NCBI RefSeq assembly: GCF_025567165.1
Contig: NZ_JAOQKC010000008.1
Location: 62,001-126,000, forward strand
DNA length: 64,000 nt
Source of the DNA: Laedolimicola ammoniilytica
Lineage (GTDB): Bacteria > Bacillota > Clostridia > Lachnospirales > Lachnospiraceae
Reading direction: 5' to 3'
Every line of letters starts with the position of its first letter. Within the stretch, counting starts at the first letter, position 1. Both the position numbers and the translations under genes were made by a program. The notes below the pieces were generated by a model. It did not search any database. It worked only from the letters and a program-made list of their open reading frames with translations, and was not told the origin of the DNA. Positions 15,189-24,041 of this stretch are shown in pieces.

Positions 15189-17357
15189 ATGAGAGAGTTT
15201 TTTATCTATGCATTGCAGAATCTTCTTGTACTGGATGCTTTGATTCTGATTTTGTGGCTGCTGGATGGACGTTTTTCCTGGAAATCGGGGCATCTTTGGC
15301 GGAAATGGCTGTGGCTGCTTGTGTGTATACGGATGCTGCTTCCGGTGGAGTTCCATCTTGAGGATCTGAATCAGTCCTGGAAAGGCTGGCAGGTTCAGCT
15401 GGAAGTGGAAACGGATGATGCTTCCCGGACAGACAGGGAAGCGGAGGAAGAGATTTTCCTAAATGGAGAATCGACTTATGCACAGATGCCATCCGCTGAT
15501 ACTGCTTCGGTGCAGTCAGCGTCAGAGGGTGACAAAGAACAAGCAGCGGTCTCAGAAAAGAATCACACATCTGAAGAAGCGAAAGCAGAGAAGCAGGAAG
15601 CTTTTTCTGGTTTTCTGTGGAAGCAGAAAACGCTGATTCTGTCCGGTATCTGGCTTTTGGGCTTCCTGGTGCTGCTGTTTTATCATATTCTGCAGTATTA
15701 CCTGCTTAGGGATTTCTTTTTTGGAGATTCCAGAACCTGTCAGGATGAGAAAGTGACAGGGCTTGTGAGAAGCTGGTGCAGAAGCTATCATATCAAAAAA
15801 GTGCCGGAGCTTCTCTGGAAGGAGCAGCTTCCTACCCCTGTGACCTTTGGATATTTCCGGAAAAAACTGGTATTTCCGCCGGAACTCTTTGAAGAAGAGG
15901 AAATGCCACTGGTTCTGCGGCACGAGCTCATGCATCTGAAATACAGGGATTCCTGGTACAAGGCCATCCTGCTTCTGGTCTGCGATCTGTACTGGTTCAA
16001 TCCGGTTTTCTGGGTGATGAAAAAGCTGGCATTCCGGGACGTGGAGTATGTCTGTGATGAACGGGTCACCAGGGAAATGAAGCCGGAAGAAAAGAAGCAG
16101 TACGGCGAAACTATTTTAAAGGCAGCCAGGTACAGCACAGGAAAACCGGCACCTGCCCTGGTTCCCTTTGCCCTTCGGAAAAAGGATATAAAGAAGCGGA
16201 TGAATAATCTGTTCGTTTTCCGGAACTGGCGTGGAGGCTTCATTCCATTCCTGCTGGCGCTTCTGGGGGTAGGACTTCTGGAAATGGGGATTACGGTATC
16301 TGTCAAAGAGATTCCGGTAGAGGCAGCTGCGGAGCAGACGCCTGTGAACTGGGAGGAAGAGGAAGTCATCGCAGGAACTTATCCCACGGACGATCTGCAG
16401 GCGCTGAACCGGCAGAAGGATGCGAAAAGCTCTTATATTACGGATCGGTTTACAGGTTTTAATCATTACTATATTGATGAGAACGGTACCCTTTGGGGAA
16501 CCGGGGAAAATGACAGCTGGCAGCTGGGCATCACAAAGGAAAGCGATATCAATAACCTGGATGTGACCTATACGGAGCCGATGAAAATAGCGGAGCATGT
16601 GGTGCATGTGGATGCGAATGTGAACAGTACCTTTGTGATCTGGATAACAGAGGATGGAAATCTGTATGGACAGGGAGCCAATACCTGGGGGGCACTCCGG
16701 CTTCCCATGAAAGAAAATGAACCATGGAATCCCTGGCTGAATCTGACAATGGAACCTCAGCTTCTGATGGAGCATGTCACCTATGCTTCCGCAGGTCAGG
16801 AATGTATCTCTGTGCTGACGGAGGACAAAAAGGTCTGGTGGTGGGGACGGATGCAGGCTACCACCGGAACCGAAGGGCCTGGCAATCTGTTCGCAGAGGA
16901 ACCCAGGCTGATGGTGGAGAACGCCAGGTATACGGTCTGTGGCCTTGCCACTGCGGCGGCCATCGATGAAGAGAATCGTCTGTGGCTGTGGGGCTGTAAT
17001 GTCTGGGGACAATGTGCCACAGAAGGAGAGGACTATCTGGAGGAACCCTATATGGCCTGTACAGATGTGGAAATGGTCTGGACCGATTTTCTGAGCGCCC
17101 GCCAGAATGTGTTTGATCCGGCAGAGTGGATGGGAATGAACCCGTATGGCAGTTCTGAAAAAGACTGCATACATTCCTATACGACGTTCATCCGAAAAAC
17201 AGATGGACAGATGTATGCCTGCGGGATGGATCTGGGGGCTTTCGTGAAGTCGGTCAAGCTGTTTGGAGACTTATATGTAGAAAACTCCGAACGTCCGGAG
17301 GATTATGTACGGAGTTATTCGCCGTATTTTCTCCCGGTAGAAATTATAGAAGAATAG
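15189..17357 (+). CDS. BlaR1-like M56 membrane metalloprotease fused to an RCC1-like beta-propeller
   Basis: 722 residues. Membrane segments at about 4-26, 37-53, 147-171 and 350-371 frame an M56 peptidase domain with the zinc motif HELMH (245-249) and the third-ligand region VEYVCDE (285-291). Instead of the penicillin-binding sensor of BlaR1, the part after the last membrane segment (about 390-722, outside the cell) holds at least five RCC1-like repeats with the pattern hydrophobic-x-D/E-x-G-x-L-W-x-x-G-x-N (YYIDENGTLWGTGEND, WITEDGNLYGQGAN, VLTEDKKVWWWG, AIDEENRLWLWGCNVWGQ, IRKTDGQMYACG). By analogy it senses an external signal and cleaves the BlaI-like repressor encoded just upstream. The signal is unknown. 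Confidence 0.88.
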   Translation: MREFFIYALQNLLVLDALILILWLLDGRFSWKSGHLWRKWLWLLVCIRMLLPVEFHLEDLNQSWKGWQVQLEVETDDASRTDREAEEEIFLNGESTYAQMPSADTASVQSASEGDKEQAAVSEKNHTSEEAKAEKQEAFSGFLWKQKTLILSGIWLLGFLVLLFYHILQYYLLRDFFFGDSRTCQDEKVTGLVRSWCRSYHIKKVPELLWKEQLPTPVTFGYFRKKLVFPPELFEEEEMPLVLRHELMHLKYRDSWYKAILLLVCDLYWFNPVFWVMKKLAFRDVEYVCDERVTREMKPEEKKQYGETILKAARYSTGKPAPALVPFALRKKDIKKRMNNLFVFRNWRGGFIPFLLALLGVGLLEMGITVSVKEIPVEAAAEQTPVNWEEEEVIAGTYPTDDLQALNRQKDAKSSYITDRFTGFNHYYIDENGTLWGTGENDSWQLGITKESDINNLDVTYTEPMKIAEHVVHVDANVNSTFVIWITEDGNLYGQGANTWGALRLPMKENEPWNPWLNLTMEPQLLMEHVTYASAGQECISVLTEDKKVWWWGRMQATTGTEGPGNLFAEEPRLMVENARYTVCGLATAAAIDEENRLWLWGCNVWGQCATEGEDYLEEPYMACTDVEMVWTDFLSARQNVFDPAEWMGMNPYGSSEKDCIHSYTTFIRKTDGQMYACGMDLGAFVKSVKLFGDLYVENSERPEDYVRSYSPYFLPVEIIEE

Positions 17358-17371
17358 AGGAGACAAGACGT

Positions 17372-18877
17372 ATGAAAAGAGAAAGCAGACAGGAGTTTGA
17401 TGAATGGAATGAGGAGGAGAGTGGTTTTTCCGTACGAACTGTGCTTGCAGTTCTGGCGGCCATCCTGTGTGTGCTGGGACTATGTGCTGTTCTGTATTTT
17501 CTGATTTTCCGGGGCGAAAAGGAAGAACCGGAAAAAGCCGAGGAAGTTCAGGTCATTGCCGATACGGAAGAGGAAATAGTGGATAAAGAGGAGCTGGATT
17601 ATGAAGATCCGCAGAGCACGGAGAATCTGACTTCCGATGAGACCGGGGCAGAAACGGCAGTTTCAAAAATTCTGATTTCTGAACATGCAGCAGAAACGGA
17701 TGATGTGACCCTTGGTATTGATGTTTCCCGGTTTCAGGGAACTATTGACTGGAAAGCAGTTGCAGATGCAGGCATCGATTTTGCCATGATACGGGTGGGC
17801 TATCGTACCCAGAGCAGCGGAGAGATTGTGGAGGACAGCAATGCCCGGTATAACATGCAGGAAGCGTCGGCAAACGGAATCAAAATAGGTGCTTACTTTT
17901 TCTCCACAGCAGTATCGGAAGCAGAAGCAGTGGAGGAAGCACAGTGGGCAGCAGATATCATTTCCCAGTATCCCATTACCTACCCGGTAGCCTACAACTG
18001 CGAGGGGTTTGAAAATCCGGAGAACCGGCTGTACAGTCTTACCAAAACGGAGCGGACCGACTGTGCCATTGCCTTTCTGAATGAGATTTACAAGCAGGGC
18101 TACACCCCGGTGTTTTACGCTTCCAAAAACGAAATGGAAGAAGATTTGAAATGGGAAACCTCCCGGATTGACAAGAGCTTTAAGATCTGGGTATCCCAGT
18201 ATCCGGCGGCGCCCTATCCCCAGACAGTTACATCCAGCTACAGCGGCACGCATGTCATGTGGCAGTATACCAACAATGGTACGGTAGCAGGCGTTCCAAA
18301 GCCGGTGGATGCCAATGTGGCGTATTTCGGATATGAGAGCAGCGCCCAGGCACAGAACCAGGAAGCACCGGAAGAGGCCGAGGCGGATGTGGAGGCACTG
18401 ATGAAGTTTCAGAAGGTAGAAGAAACAGTTACGTCTAAAGACGTGACCAACCTGCGTGATATGCCCAGCCAGGGCTCCGACAGTACGGTACTTCGGACCC
18501 TGACCAATGGAGAGACGGCCACCAGAACCGGCATCAGTGACAGCGGCTGGTCCCGGCTTCTCATTGACGGCGAACGCTATTATGCAGTATCCAACTATCT
18601 GACGACGGATTTATCCCATCAGACGCCGGTGAAGGAGCCGGATGACGGATTGAAGACGAAATCTACGAAGGTTTCGGAAAATGTGACACCGAAGATCGAA
18701 GTAAACCTGCGGAAGCTTCCCAGCGTGACGAATCCGGATGCGGTTGTGGTGGCAACGGTCACTGCAGGCGAAGTCTTTGTGCGGACCGGAATCAATACAG
18801 ATTATGGATGGTCCAGGGTGGAATACAATGGACAGACTCTGTATTGCGTAAGCAGCTATCTGAATGTGGTGGAGTAA
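17372..18877 (+). CDS. Membrane-anchored GH25 muramidase-like protein with two SH3-type domains
   Basis: 501 residues: a membrane anchor at about 22-46, an acidic linker (50-110), a GH25 domain (about 113-345) starting GIDVSRFQGTIDW, and two C-terminal SH3b-like wall-binding repeats (about 405-500, each with an NLR-x-P motif). The first catalytic Asp is D117, but the strand normally carrying D-x-E reads YNCEGF (N209, E211), so one of the expected acids is Asn. It may be a less active muramidase or a wall-binding protein. It starts 14 bases after the M56/RCC1 gene and is probably the output gene of that regulatory pair. Confidence 0.85.
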   Translation: MKRESRQEFDEWNEEESGFSVRTVLAVLAAILCVLGLCAVLYFLIFRGEKEEPEKAEEVQVIADTEEEIVDKEELDYEDPQSTENLTSDETGAETAVSKILISEHAAETDDVTLGIDVSRFQGTIDWKAVADAGIDFAMIRVGYRTQSSGEIVEDSNARYNMQEASANGIKIGAYFFSTAVSEAEAVEEAQWAADIISQYPITYPVAYNCEGFENPENRLYSLTKTERTDCAIAFLNEIYKQGYTPVFYASKNEMEEDLKWETSRIDKSFKIWVSQYPAAPYPQTVTSSYSGTHVMWQYTNNGTVAGVPKPVDANVAYFGYESSAQAQNQEAPEEAEADVEALMKFQKVEETVTSKDVTNLRDMPSQGSDSTVLRTLTNGETATRTGISDSGWSRLLIDGERYYAVSNYLTTDLSHQTPVKEPDDGLKTKSTKVSENVTPKIEVNLRKLPSVTNPDAVVVATVTAGEVFVRTGINTDYGWSRVEYNGQTLYCVSSYLNVVE

Positions 18878-19124
18878 TAAGCAGTAAAATATAAAAAATC
18901 CATCATGCAGTTTATAAAAAATTAAGGGTTGGAACAGGTCACAAACCTTGAATTCTATTTTTTATTCTTTAAATGTAGAGTGTAGAAATCATGGTATTCG
19001 TGTCATATTGCGAGATATTATTGAAAATAATCGTGCTTATTAGTGCGAAAACTGAAGAAAATTCCGTTGATTTTTGCATGAATATTTGTCATGCTATGGT
19101 CAGTACCTTTAAGGAGGACGGATT

Positions 19125-19621
19125 ATGTATAGAAAGATTATGGGCTTCTTGAATGGCTTTGCCTGTCTGGCATCGTGTCAAGGGTTTACAAGGTGGAGCA
19201 AATCAAAAAGCCGCTGGAAAACTATCGTGATATTGATGCGTTTAAGATTTATGTGTCTGACTTGGGATTACTTTGTGCCAAGAAGGATTTAGCTGCCAAT
19301 GACATTCTTTATATGGTCGAGGAAATTAACGACTTTAAGGGCGGTATGGCGGAGAACTATGTCAATGTGCAGCTCTCCATAAACAGCTATTACACTTATT
19401 ATTGGGAGTCAGAGCGGGGGGCAGAGGTTGATTTTATCATTCAGCGTGACGGGCAGCTCATTCCCATTGAAGTCAAATCTGCCGATAACACCAGAGCCAA
19501 GAGCTTAAAGGTCTATATGGACACCTACAAGCCCGCTTATGCGATTAAGCTCTCCACTAAAAACTTCGGCTTTGAGGACAACAAAAAAATCGTTCCTCTC
19601 TATGCGGCATTTTGTATCTGA
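19125..19621 (+). pseudogene. Broken AAA ATPase of the DUF4143 family
   Basis: A good ribosome site (AAGGAGG at 19111) precedes ATG 19125, which encodes MYRKIMGFL, the usual N-terminus of these ATPases. The AAA core with its Walker motifs is missing. Reading resumes in another frame near 19175 with SRVYKVEQIKKPLENYRDID and continues through the complete DUF4143 C-terminal domain (FKIYVSDLGLL, ERGAEVDFII, PIEVKSADN) to 19621. An internal deletion with frameshift near 19150-19175 is the simplest explanation. Intact members are proposed DNA-associated ATPases of unclear role. The 247 bases before it hold a possible TTGATT/TATGGT promoter and no other gene. Confidence 0.85.
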
Positions 19622-19694
19622 AATCAATATTTTGACGATAACGCTCACAGAAAATACAGGCGGAGATTCTGGCAGATATGACAGATTGAGTATC

Positions 19695-19743
19695 AAAAAA
19701 ACGATGGGTCAACCGGCAAGTAGACCGGAGCCCATCGTTTTTT
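19695..19743. terminator. Bidirectional terminator between the DUF4143 remnant and galK
   Basis: An A-rich-flanked stem AAAAAACGATGGG / CCCATCGTTTTTT spans 19695-19743 with an inner CCGG/CCGG pair. T-runs occur on both strands, so it can serve both convergent genes. Confidence 0.88.
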
Positions 19744-19759
19744 GACTCAGAATCTGGAT

Positions 19760-21040
19760 TTACAGAACCTGCATTCCGCCGTACTTCCGGATCATCAGTA
19801 CGCTGCAGGCACCCTCGCCGAATACGCCGTCCAGAGCAGCCTTGTATTCTGCTACTGCCTCATTTTTCACAAAGGCCTGGATAGTTCCGGCAAAGCCGCC
19901 GCCGTGTACACGGCTGACGCCGTTGCTGCCGAGAATGGCGTCGCTGACTGCCAGGGCCACCGATACGTTCTGGTGGGTAATGTCGTGGTTGGTGTATACG
20001 TTCTGGAGATATTTGAAGGAGGAATCGCCGGAGGCCTTTACAGCAGCCAGGAACGCATCGAAATCCTCTGCCTGGAGAGCGGCTACCTCTTTCTGAACTC
20101 TTACATTTTCGGTAACAAAATGGATAGCGCGTAAGTAAGCGCGGTCGCCGGTCTTTTCACGAATCTCTGCAGCATGGGAGAGGAGCTGCTCCAGAGTAAT
20201 ACCATGCAGAAGTTCCTGACCGAGTACAGCAGCCACGGCGCGCATCTCGGCGGGAACGGCTGCGTAATCCGGAGTCAGATCCGCATGGGAGCCCTTGGTA
20301 TCGGTGATACAGAGACTGTATCCATATTTTACCAGGTCGCAGCTTACATTTTCGATAACCGGGTGAGCCACGTCCGCAAAATCAATATGTACCAGATTGC
20401 CCACGGAGCTGGCCATCTGATCCATCAGTCCGGAGGGCTTTCCGAAGTGGACGTTCTCCGCATACTGACCAATGATGGCGATATCAACCGGGGAAAGCTT
20501 CATCTCATTGTAGAGGCCGGATACGATGGTTCCGATGATGGTTTCGAAAGCGGCAGAGGAGGACAGGCCTGCGCCAATCAGTACGTCGCTGGTCACATAA
20601 GCCTGGAAGCCGCCGATTTTGCCTCCATGGTTTTTGATTCCTTCCAGCACGCCGCGGATCAGGGAATCGGTGGTTCCTTTCAGTTCTTCCTTTACCTCCA
20701 GGTCGTCCAGGAATACGGTAATCATGTCGTAACCGTCAGATACCACGCGGACAACCGGTTCTGCCAGAGGCGCTGTGATGGCGATGGCGTCCAGGTTGAT
20801 GGAAGCGGCCAGTACTTCACCGTGCTGATGGTCGGTGTGATTGCCGCCGATCTCGCTGCGGCCCGGAGCGCTGAAGATCGCGATCTCTCCGGCTCCATAC
20901 AGCTCCTCATAGTGTGTCAGGGCGTCGATGTAACGCTGACGCTGATAGTCCAGACGGCTTTCGTCCAGGTAAATGTCCATGAGTGTGGAATCCAACTCCC
21001 GGTTTTGTAACAGATTTTTTATTTCTCCCGTTGTTTTCAT
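19760..21040 (-). CDS. galK: Galactokinase-like GHMP kinase
   Basis: 426 residues of the GHMP kinase fold: N-terminal APGRSEIGGNHTDHQHG (58-74), the ATP-binding GAGLSSSAAFE, and late GSNGVSRVHGGGFAGTIQAF. It would phosphorylate galactose at C1 in the cytoplasm. The family signature normally reads GRxN(L/I)IGEHxDY; here it is GRSEIGGNHTDH, so the glutamate before the His is Asn and the final Tyr is His. Such variants are usually annotated galactokinase, and the divergently transcribed galactose-type importer supports that. A related sugar remains possible. No galT or galE is present nearby. Confidence 0.83.
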   Translation of the reverse strand: MKTTGEIKNLLQNRELDSTLMDIYLDESRLDYQRQRYIDALTHYEELYGAGEIAIFSAPGRSEIGGNHTDHQHGEVLAASINLDAIAITAPLAEPVVRVVSDGYDMITVFLDDLEVKEELKGTTDSLIRGVLEGIKNHGGKIGGFQAYVTSDVLIGAGLSSSAAFETIIGTIVSGLYNEMKLSPVDIAIIGQYAENVHFGKPSGLMDQMASSVGNLVHIDFADVAHPVIENVSCDLVKYGYSLCITDTKGSHADLTPDYAAVPAEMRAVAAVLGQELLHGITLEQLLSHAAEIREKTGDRAYLRAIHFVTENVRVQKEVAALQAEDFDAFLAAVKASGDSSFKYLQNVYTNHDITHQNVSVALAVSDAILGSNGVSRVHGGGFAGTIQAFVKNEAVAEYKAALDGVFGEGACSVLMIRKYGGMQVL

Positions 21041-21182
21041 TTGGAACTCTCCTTATATGATGTGAAATTTATACATAATTTCATAGTAAACGATTTTGGA
21101 TTGCTTGTCAATCACCTTGGAAGTCAACAGAAATCAAAGACTGGATCGTAAAAAATTAACCTAAAAAAGTAAAAAAATACAT

Positions 21183-21209
21183 TTGATTTGGTTGGAATTA
21201 TGTTATAAT
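21183..21209 (+). promoter_or_regulatory. Promoter of the mgl operon
   Basis: TTGATT (21183-21188), a 15-bp spacer and an extended -10 TGTTATAAT (21201-21209) lie about 47 bases before mglB. Confidence 0.65.
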
Positions 21210-21255
21210 TTTTATGTAGTTTGTAACTGCAACCACATGAAAGGGAGGATTTACT

Positions 21256-22428
21256 ATGAAAAAGAAACTTTTAGCAGTTGTATTATGCGGCGCTATGGCA
21301 TTATCCATGCTGGCTGGCTGCGGCGGCAAGAAAGAGGAAGCTCCGGCAGCTGACGCTACTGCAGAGGCAGAAGCAGGCGACGTAGCAGACGCTGCAGAGG
21401 CAACCGGAGATCTCTCCGATGCTAACATCGCAGTATTCTATTACACCTACTCTGACACATATATCTCTTCTGTTCGTACCGCACTGGATGCGAAGCTGGA
21501 CAGCCTTGGAGTAAAGTATCAGAACTATGACGCAAACAACAACCAGACCACACAGAACGAGCAGATCGATACCGCTCTTGCACAGGGCGCAAACATCCTG
21601 ATCGTAAACATCGTTACCTCCGGTTCTGTAGACGCTTCCCAGGCAGTTGTTGATAAGGCATCCGCTAAGGGCGTTGACCTGATCTTCTTCAACAGAGCAG
21701 TTGAGGATGACGCTACAGCAGGACAGGTTCTTGGTTCCTATGACAAGTGCGCGTTCGTTGGAACAGACGCTCCGGAAGCAGGACATATGCAGGGCAAGAT
21801 GATCGGCGATTACCTGGTTGAGAACTTTGACAAGGTTGACCTGAACGGCGACGGCAAGATTTCCTACGCTATGATGATGGGTCAGCTTGGTAACGCAGAG
21901 GCTATTTACCGTACTCAGTTCGCAGTAGAGGACGCTAACGCAGTTCTTAAGGAGGCTGGCAAGCCGGAGCTTGAGTACTTTGACCCGACCAACACAGACA
22001 AGTATCAGGTAGACCAGGACGGCGCATGGAGCGCAACCGCTGCAAATAACTACATGACCACCAACCTGTCCCAGTACAACGAGGGTAACGGCAACATGAT
22101 CGAGCTGGTTATCTGCAACAACGACGGTATGGCTGAGGGCGTTATCTCTGCACTGAACGATAAGGGATACAACCTGGGAACAGCTGATTCCACTCTGATT
22201 CCGGTATTCGGCGTAGACGCTACAGACGCAGCGAAGCAGCTCATCAGCGACGGCAAGATGGTTGGTACCATCAAGCAGGACGCAGAGGGTATGGCAGACT
22301 GTATCTCCATCATGGCTCAGAACGCAGCGAAGGGCGCAGCTCTGACAGATGGAACTGACAGCTACAATGCAGACGCAGAGATCAGCAACAAGATTTACGT
22401 TCCGTACGCACCGTACACAGGAGAGTAA
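21256..22428 (+). CDS. mglB: Galactose/methyl-galactoside ABC transporter, substrate-binding lipoprotein
   Basis: 390 residues with a lipoprotein signal ending LAGC (Cys22), an Ala/Glu-rich linker, and a periplasmic-binding-protein type 1 domain. The loop DLNGDGKISYAMM resembles the EF-hand-like calcium site of E. coli MglB, and a QGANILIVNIVTSGSVDAS hinge segment is typical of the galactose/glucose-binding group. It delivers sugar to MglA/MglC encoded downstream and lies divergent from galactokinase. Galactose is the likely ligand; glucose or related sugars are possible. Confidence 0.9.
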   Translation: MKKKLLAVVLCGAMALSMLAGCGGKKEEAPAADATAEAEAGDVADAAEATGDLSDANIAVFYYTYSDTYISSVRTALDAKLDSLGVKYQNYDANNNQTTQNEQIDTALAQGANILIVNIVTSGSVDASQAVVDKASAKGVDLIFFNRAVEDDATAGQVLGSYDKCAFVGTDAPEAGHMQGKMIGDYLVENFDKVDLNGDGKISYAMMMGQLGNAEAIYRTQFAVEDANAVLKEAGKPELEYFDPTNTDKYQVDQDGAWSATAANNYMTTNLSQYNEGNGNMIELVICNNDGMAEGVISALNDKGYNLGTADSTLIPVFGVDATDAAKQLISDGKMVGTIKQDAEGMADCISIMAQNAAKGAALTDGTDSYNADAEISNKIYVPYAPYTGE

Positions 22429-22470
22429 ATCACAGGAAACGATTTAAAAAGATAGCAAAGTAAGGATACA

Positions 22471-22502
22471 ACAAAGGCGGCCGTAAGTTACGTCCGCCTT
22501 TG
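22471..22502 (+). terminator. Stem-loop between mglB and mglA
   Basis: ACAAAGGCGG (22471-22480) pairs perfectly with CCGCCTTTGT (22493-22502), with a CG/CG extension inside. The T-run is short, so it may act as a partial terminator or 3'-end stabiliser that keeps mglB mRNA in excess. Confidence 0.65.
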
Positions 22503-22526
22503 TGTCAACGAGATGGGAGGAAGAGT

Positions 22527-24026
22527 ATGGAGCATGATGTTCTCTTACAAATGACAGACATCTGTAAAGAATTCCCCGGTGTCAAGGCGCTGGATCATGT
22601 TTCTTTGACAGTGAAGAGGGGAACCGTCCACGCGCTGATGGGAGAAAACGGCGCAGGAAAATCCACCCTGATGAAATGCTTGTTTGGTATGTATGCCAAG
22701 AATAGCGGACAGATTTTTCTGGAAGGCAAAGAAATTAATTTCAAGAATTCGAAGGAAGCACTGGAAAACGGTGTGGCAATGGTGCATCAGGAGCTGAATC
22801 AGGCACTGAAGCGTAATGTAATGGACAACCTGTGGCTGGGACGTTATCCCAAGATTGCAGGCGTCATGGTAAATGAGAAAAAAATATACGATGATACGAA
22901 GGCTGTTTTTAAGGAGCTGGGCATCGACGTAGATCCGAAGCGGATTATGAGTACCATGCCGGTATCCCAGAGACAGATGGTGGAGATTGCGAAAGCCGTT
23001 TCCTATAATTCCAAGGTCATCGTATTTGACGAGCCTACTTCTTCACTGACAGAGCAGGAAGTAGAACATTTATTCGAGATTATAAATATGCTGCGTGACA
23101 GAGGCTGTGGCATTATCTATATTTCCCATAAGATGGCAGAGATTTTACGGATTTCGGATGAAGTTACCATCATGCGGGATGGTCAGTATGTGGCAACCCG
23201 TCCGTCAAGTGAGCTGACTACCGATGAAATTATCCGTCTGATGGTAGGCCGTGAGCTGACCAACCAGTTCCCGCCGAAAACCAATACGCCGGGCGAGGTA
23301 GCGCTGGAAGTAGAACACCTGACCGCGCAGTATTCCCTGCTGAAGGATGTATCTTTCAATGTAAGAAAGGGAGAGATCGTAGGTCTGGCAGGTCTGGACG
23401 GCAGCGGAAGAACAGAGACCCTGGAGAATATCTTTGGTATCGCTACCCGCCATTCCGGAACCATCAAGCTTTATGGAAAAGAAGTAAAGAACCGCAATGC
23501 CCGTGAGTCCATCAAAAATGGTTTTGCCATGCTGACGGAGGAGCGACGTGCCACCGGTATCTTCGGTATCCTGAATATCCGGGAAAACACGGTCATTTCC
23601 AGTTTGAAAAAGCACCTGCGTATGGGCTTCTGGCTGGATGAAAAGTCCATGAAAAAGGATACCCAGTGGTCTATTGACGCCATGCATACGAAGACCCCGA
23701 CCCAGGAGACGAAGATTCGTTCCCTGTCCGGTGGAAATCAGCAGAAGGTTATTCTGGGACGCTGGCTTCTGACCGAGCCGGAAGTACTGCTTCTGGACGA
23801 GCCTACCCGAGGAATTGACGTAGGAGCGAAGTACGAGATCTACCAGCTTATCATTGACCTGGCCAATAAGGGCAAATGTGTCATCGTGGTATCCTCTGAG
23901 ATGCCGGAGCTGCTTGGTATCTGCGACCGGATTCTGGTTATGTCCGGCGGACGGCTGGCAGGCGAAGTAAATGCAAGTGAGACGACGCAGGAAGAGATTA
24001 TGACTCATGCTGCGAAATACGTATAA
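22527..24026 (+). CDS. mglA: Galactose/methyl-galactoside ABC transporter, ATP-binding protein
   Basis: 499 residues with two fused ABC domains as in MglA/RbsA. The first half has Walker A GENGAGKST, MVHQELN, a degenerate signature VSQRQMVEIAKAV and Walker B VIVFDEPTSSLT. The second has a degenerate Walker A region (GLAGLDGSGRTE), signature LSGGNQQKVILGRWL and Walker B VLLLDEPTRGIDVG. ATG 22527 is chosen because GGGAGGAAG lies just upstream; an in-frame TTG at 22500 falls in the preceding stem-loop. It powers MglC. Only 15 bases separate it from mglC. Confidence 0.94.
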   Translation: MEHDVLLQMTDICKEFPGVKALDHVSLTVKRGTVHALMGENGAGKSTLMKCLFGMYAKNSGQIFLEGKEINFKNSKEALENGVAMVHQELNQALKRNVMDNLWLGRYPKIAGVMVNEKKIYDDTKAVFKELGIDVDPKRIMSTMPVSQRQMVEIAKAVSYNSKVIVFDEPTSSLTEQEVEHLFEIINMLRDRGCGIIYISHKMAEILRISDEVTIMRDGQYVATRPSSELTTDEIIRLMVGRELTNQFPPKTNTPGEVALEVEHLTAQYSLLKDVSFNVRKGEIVGLAGLDGSGRTETLENIFGIATRHSGTIKLYGKEVKNRNARESIKNGFAMLTEERRATGIFGILNIRENTVISSLKKHLRMGFWLDEKSMKKDTQWSIDAMHTKTPTQETKIRSLSGGNQQKVILGRWLLTEPEVLLLDEPTRGIDVGAKYEIYQLIIDLANKGKCVIVVSSEMPELLGICDRILVMSGGRLAGEVNASETTQEEIMTHAAKYV

Positions 24027-24041
24027 AGGGGGCGGCGCGAT

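Noticed and set aside
18992..19153. A possible 53-codon plus-strand frame before the DUF4143 remnant
   Set aside because: No ribosome site and no family resemblance; it runs through the promoter region of the next gene.
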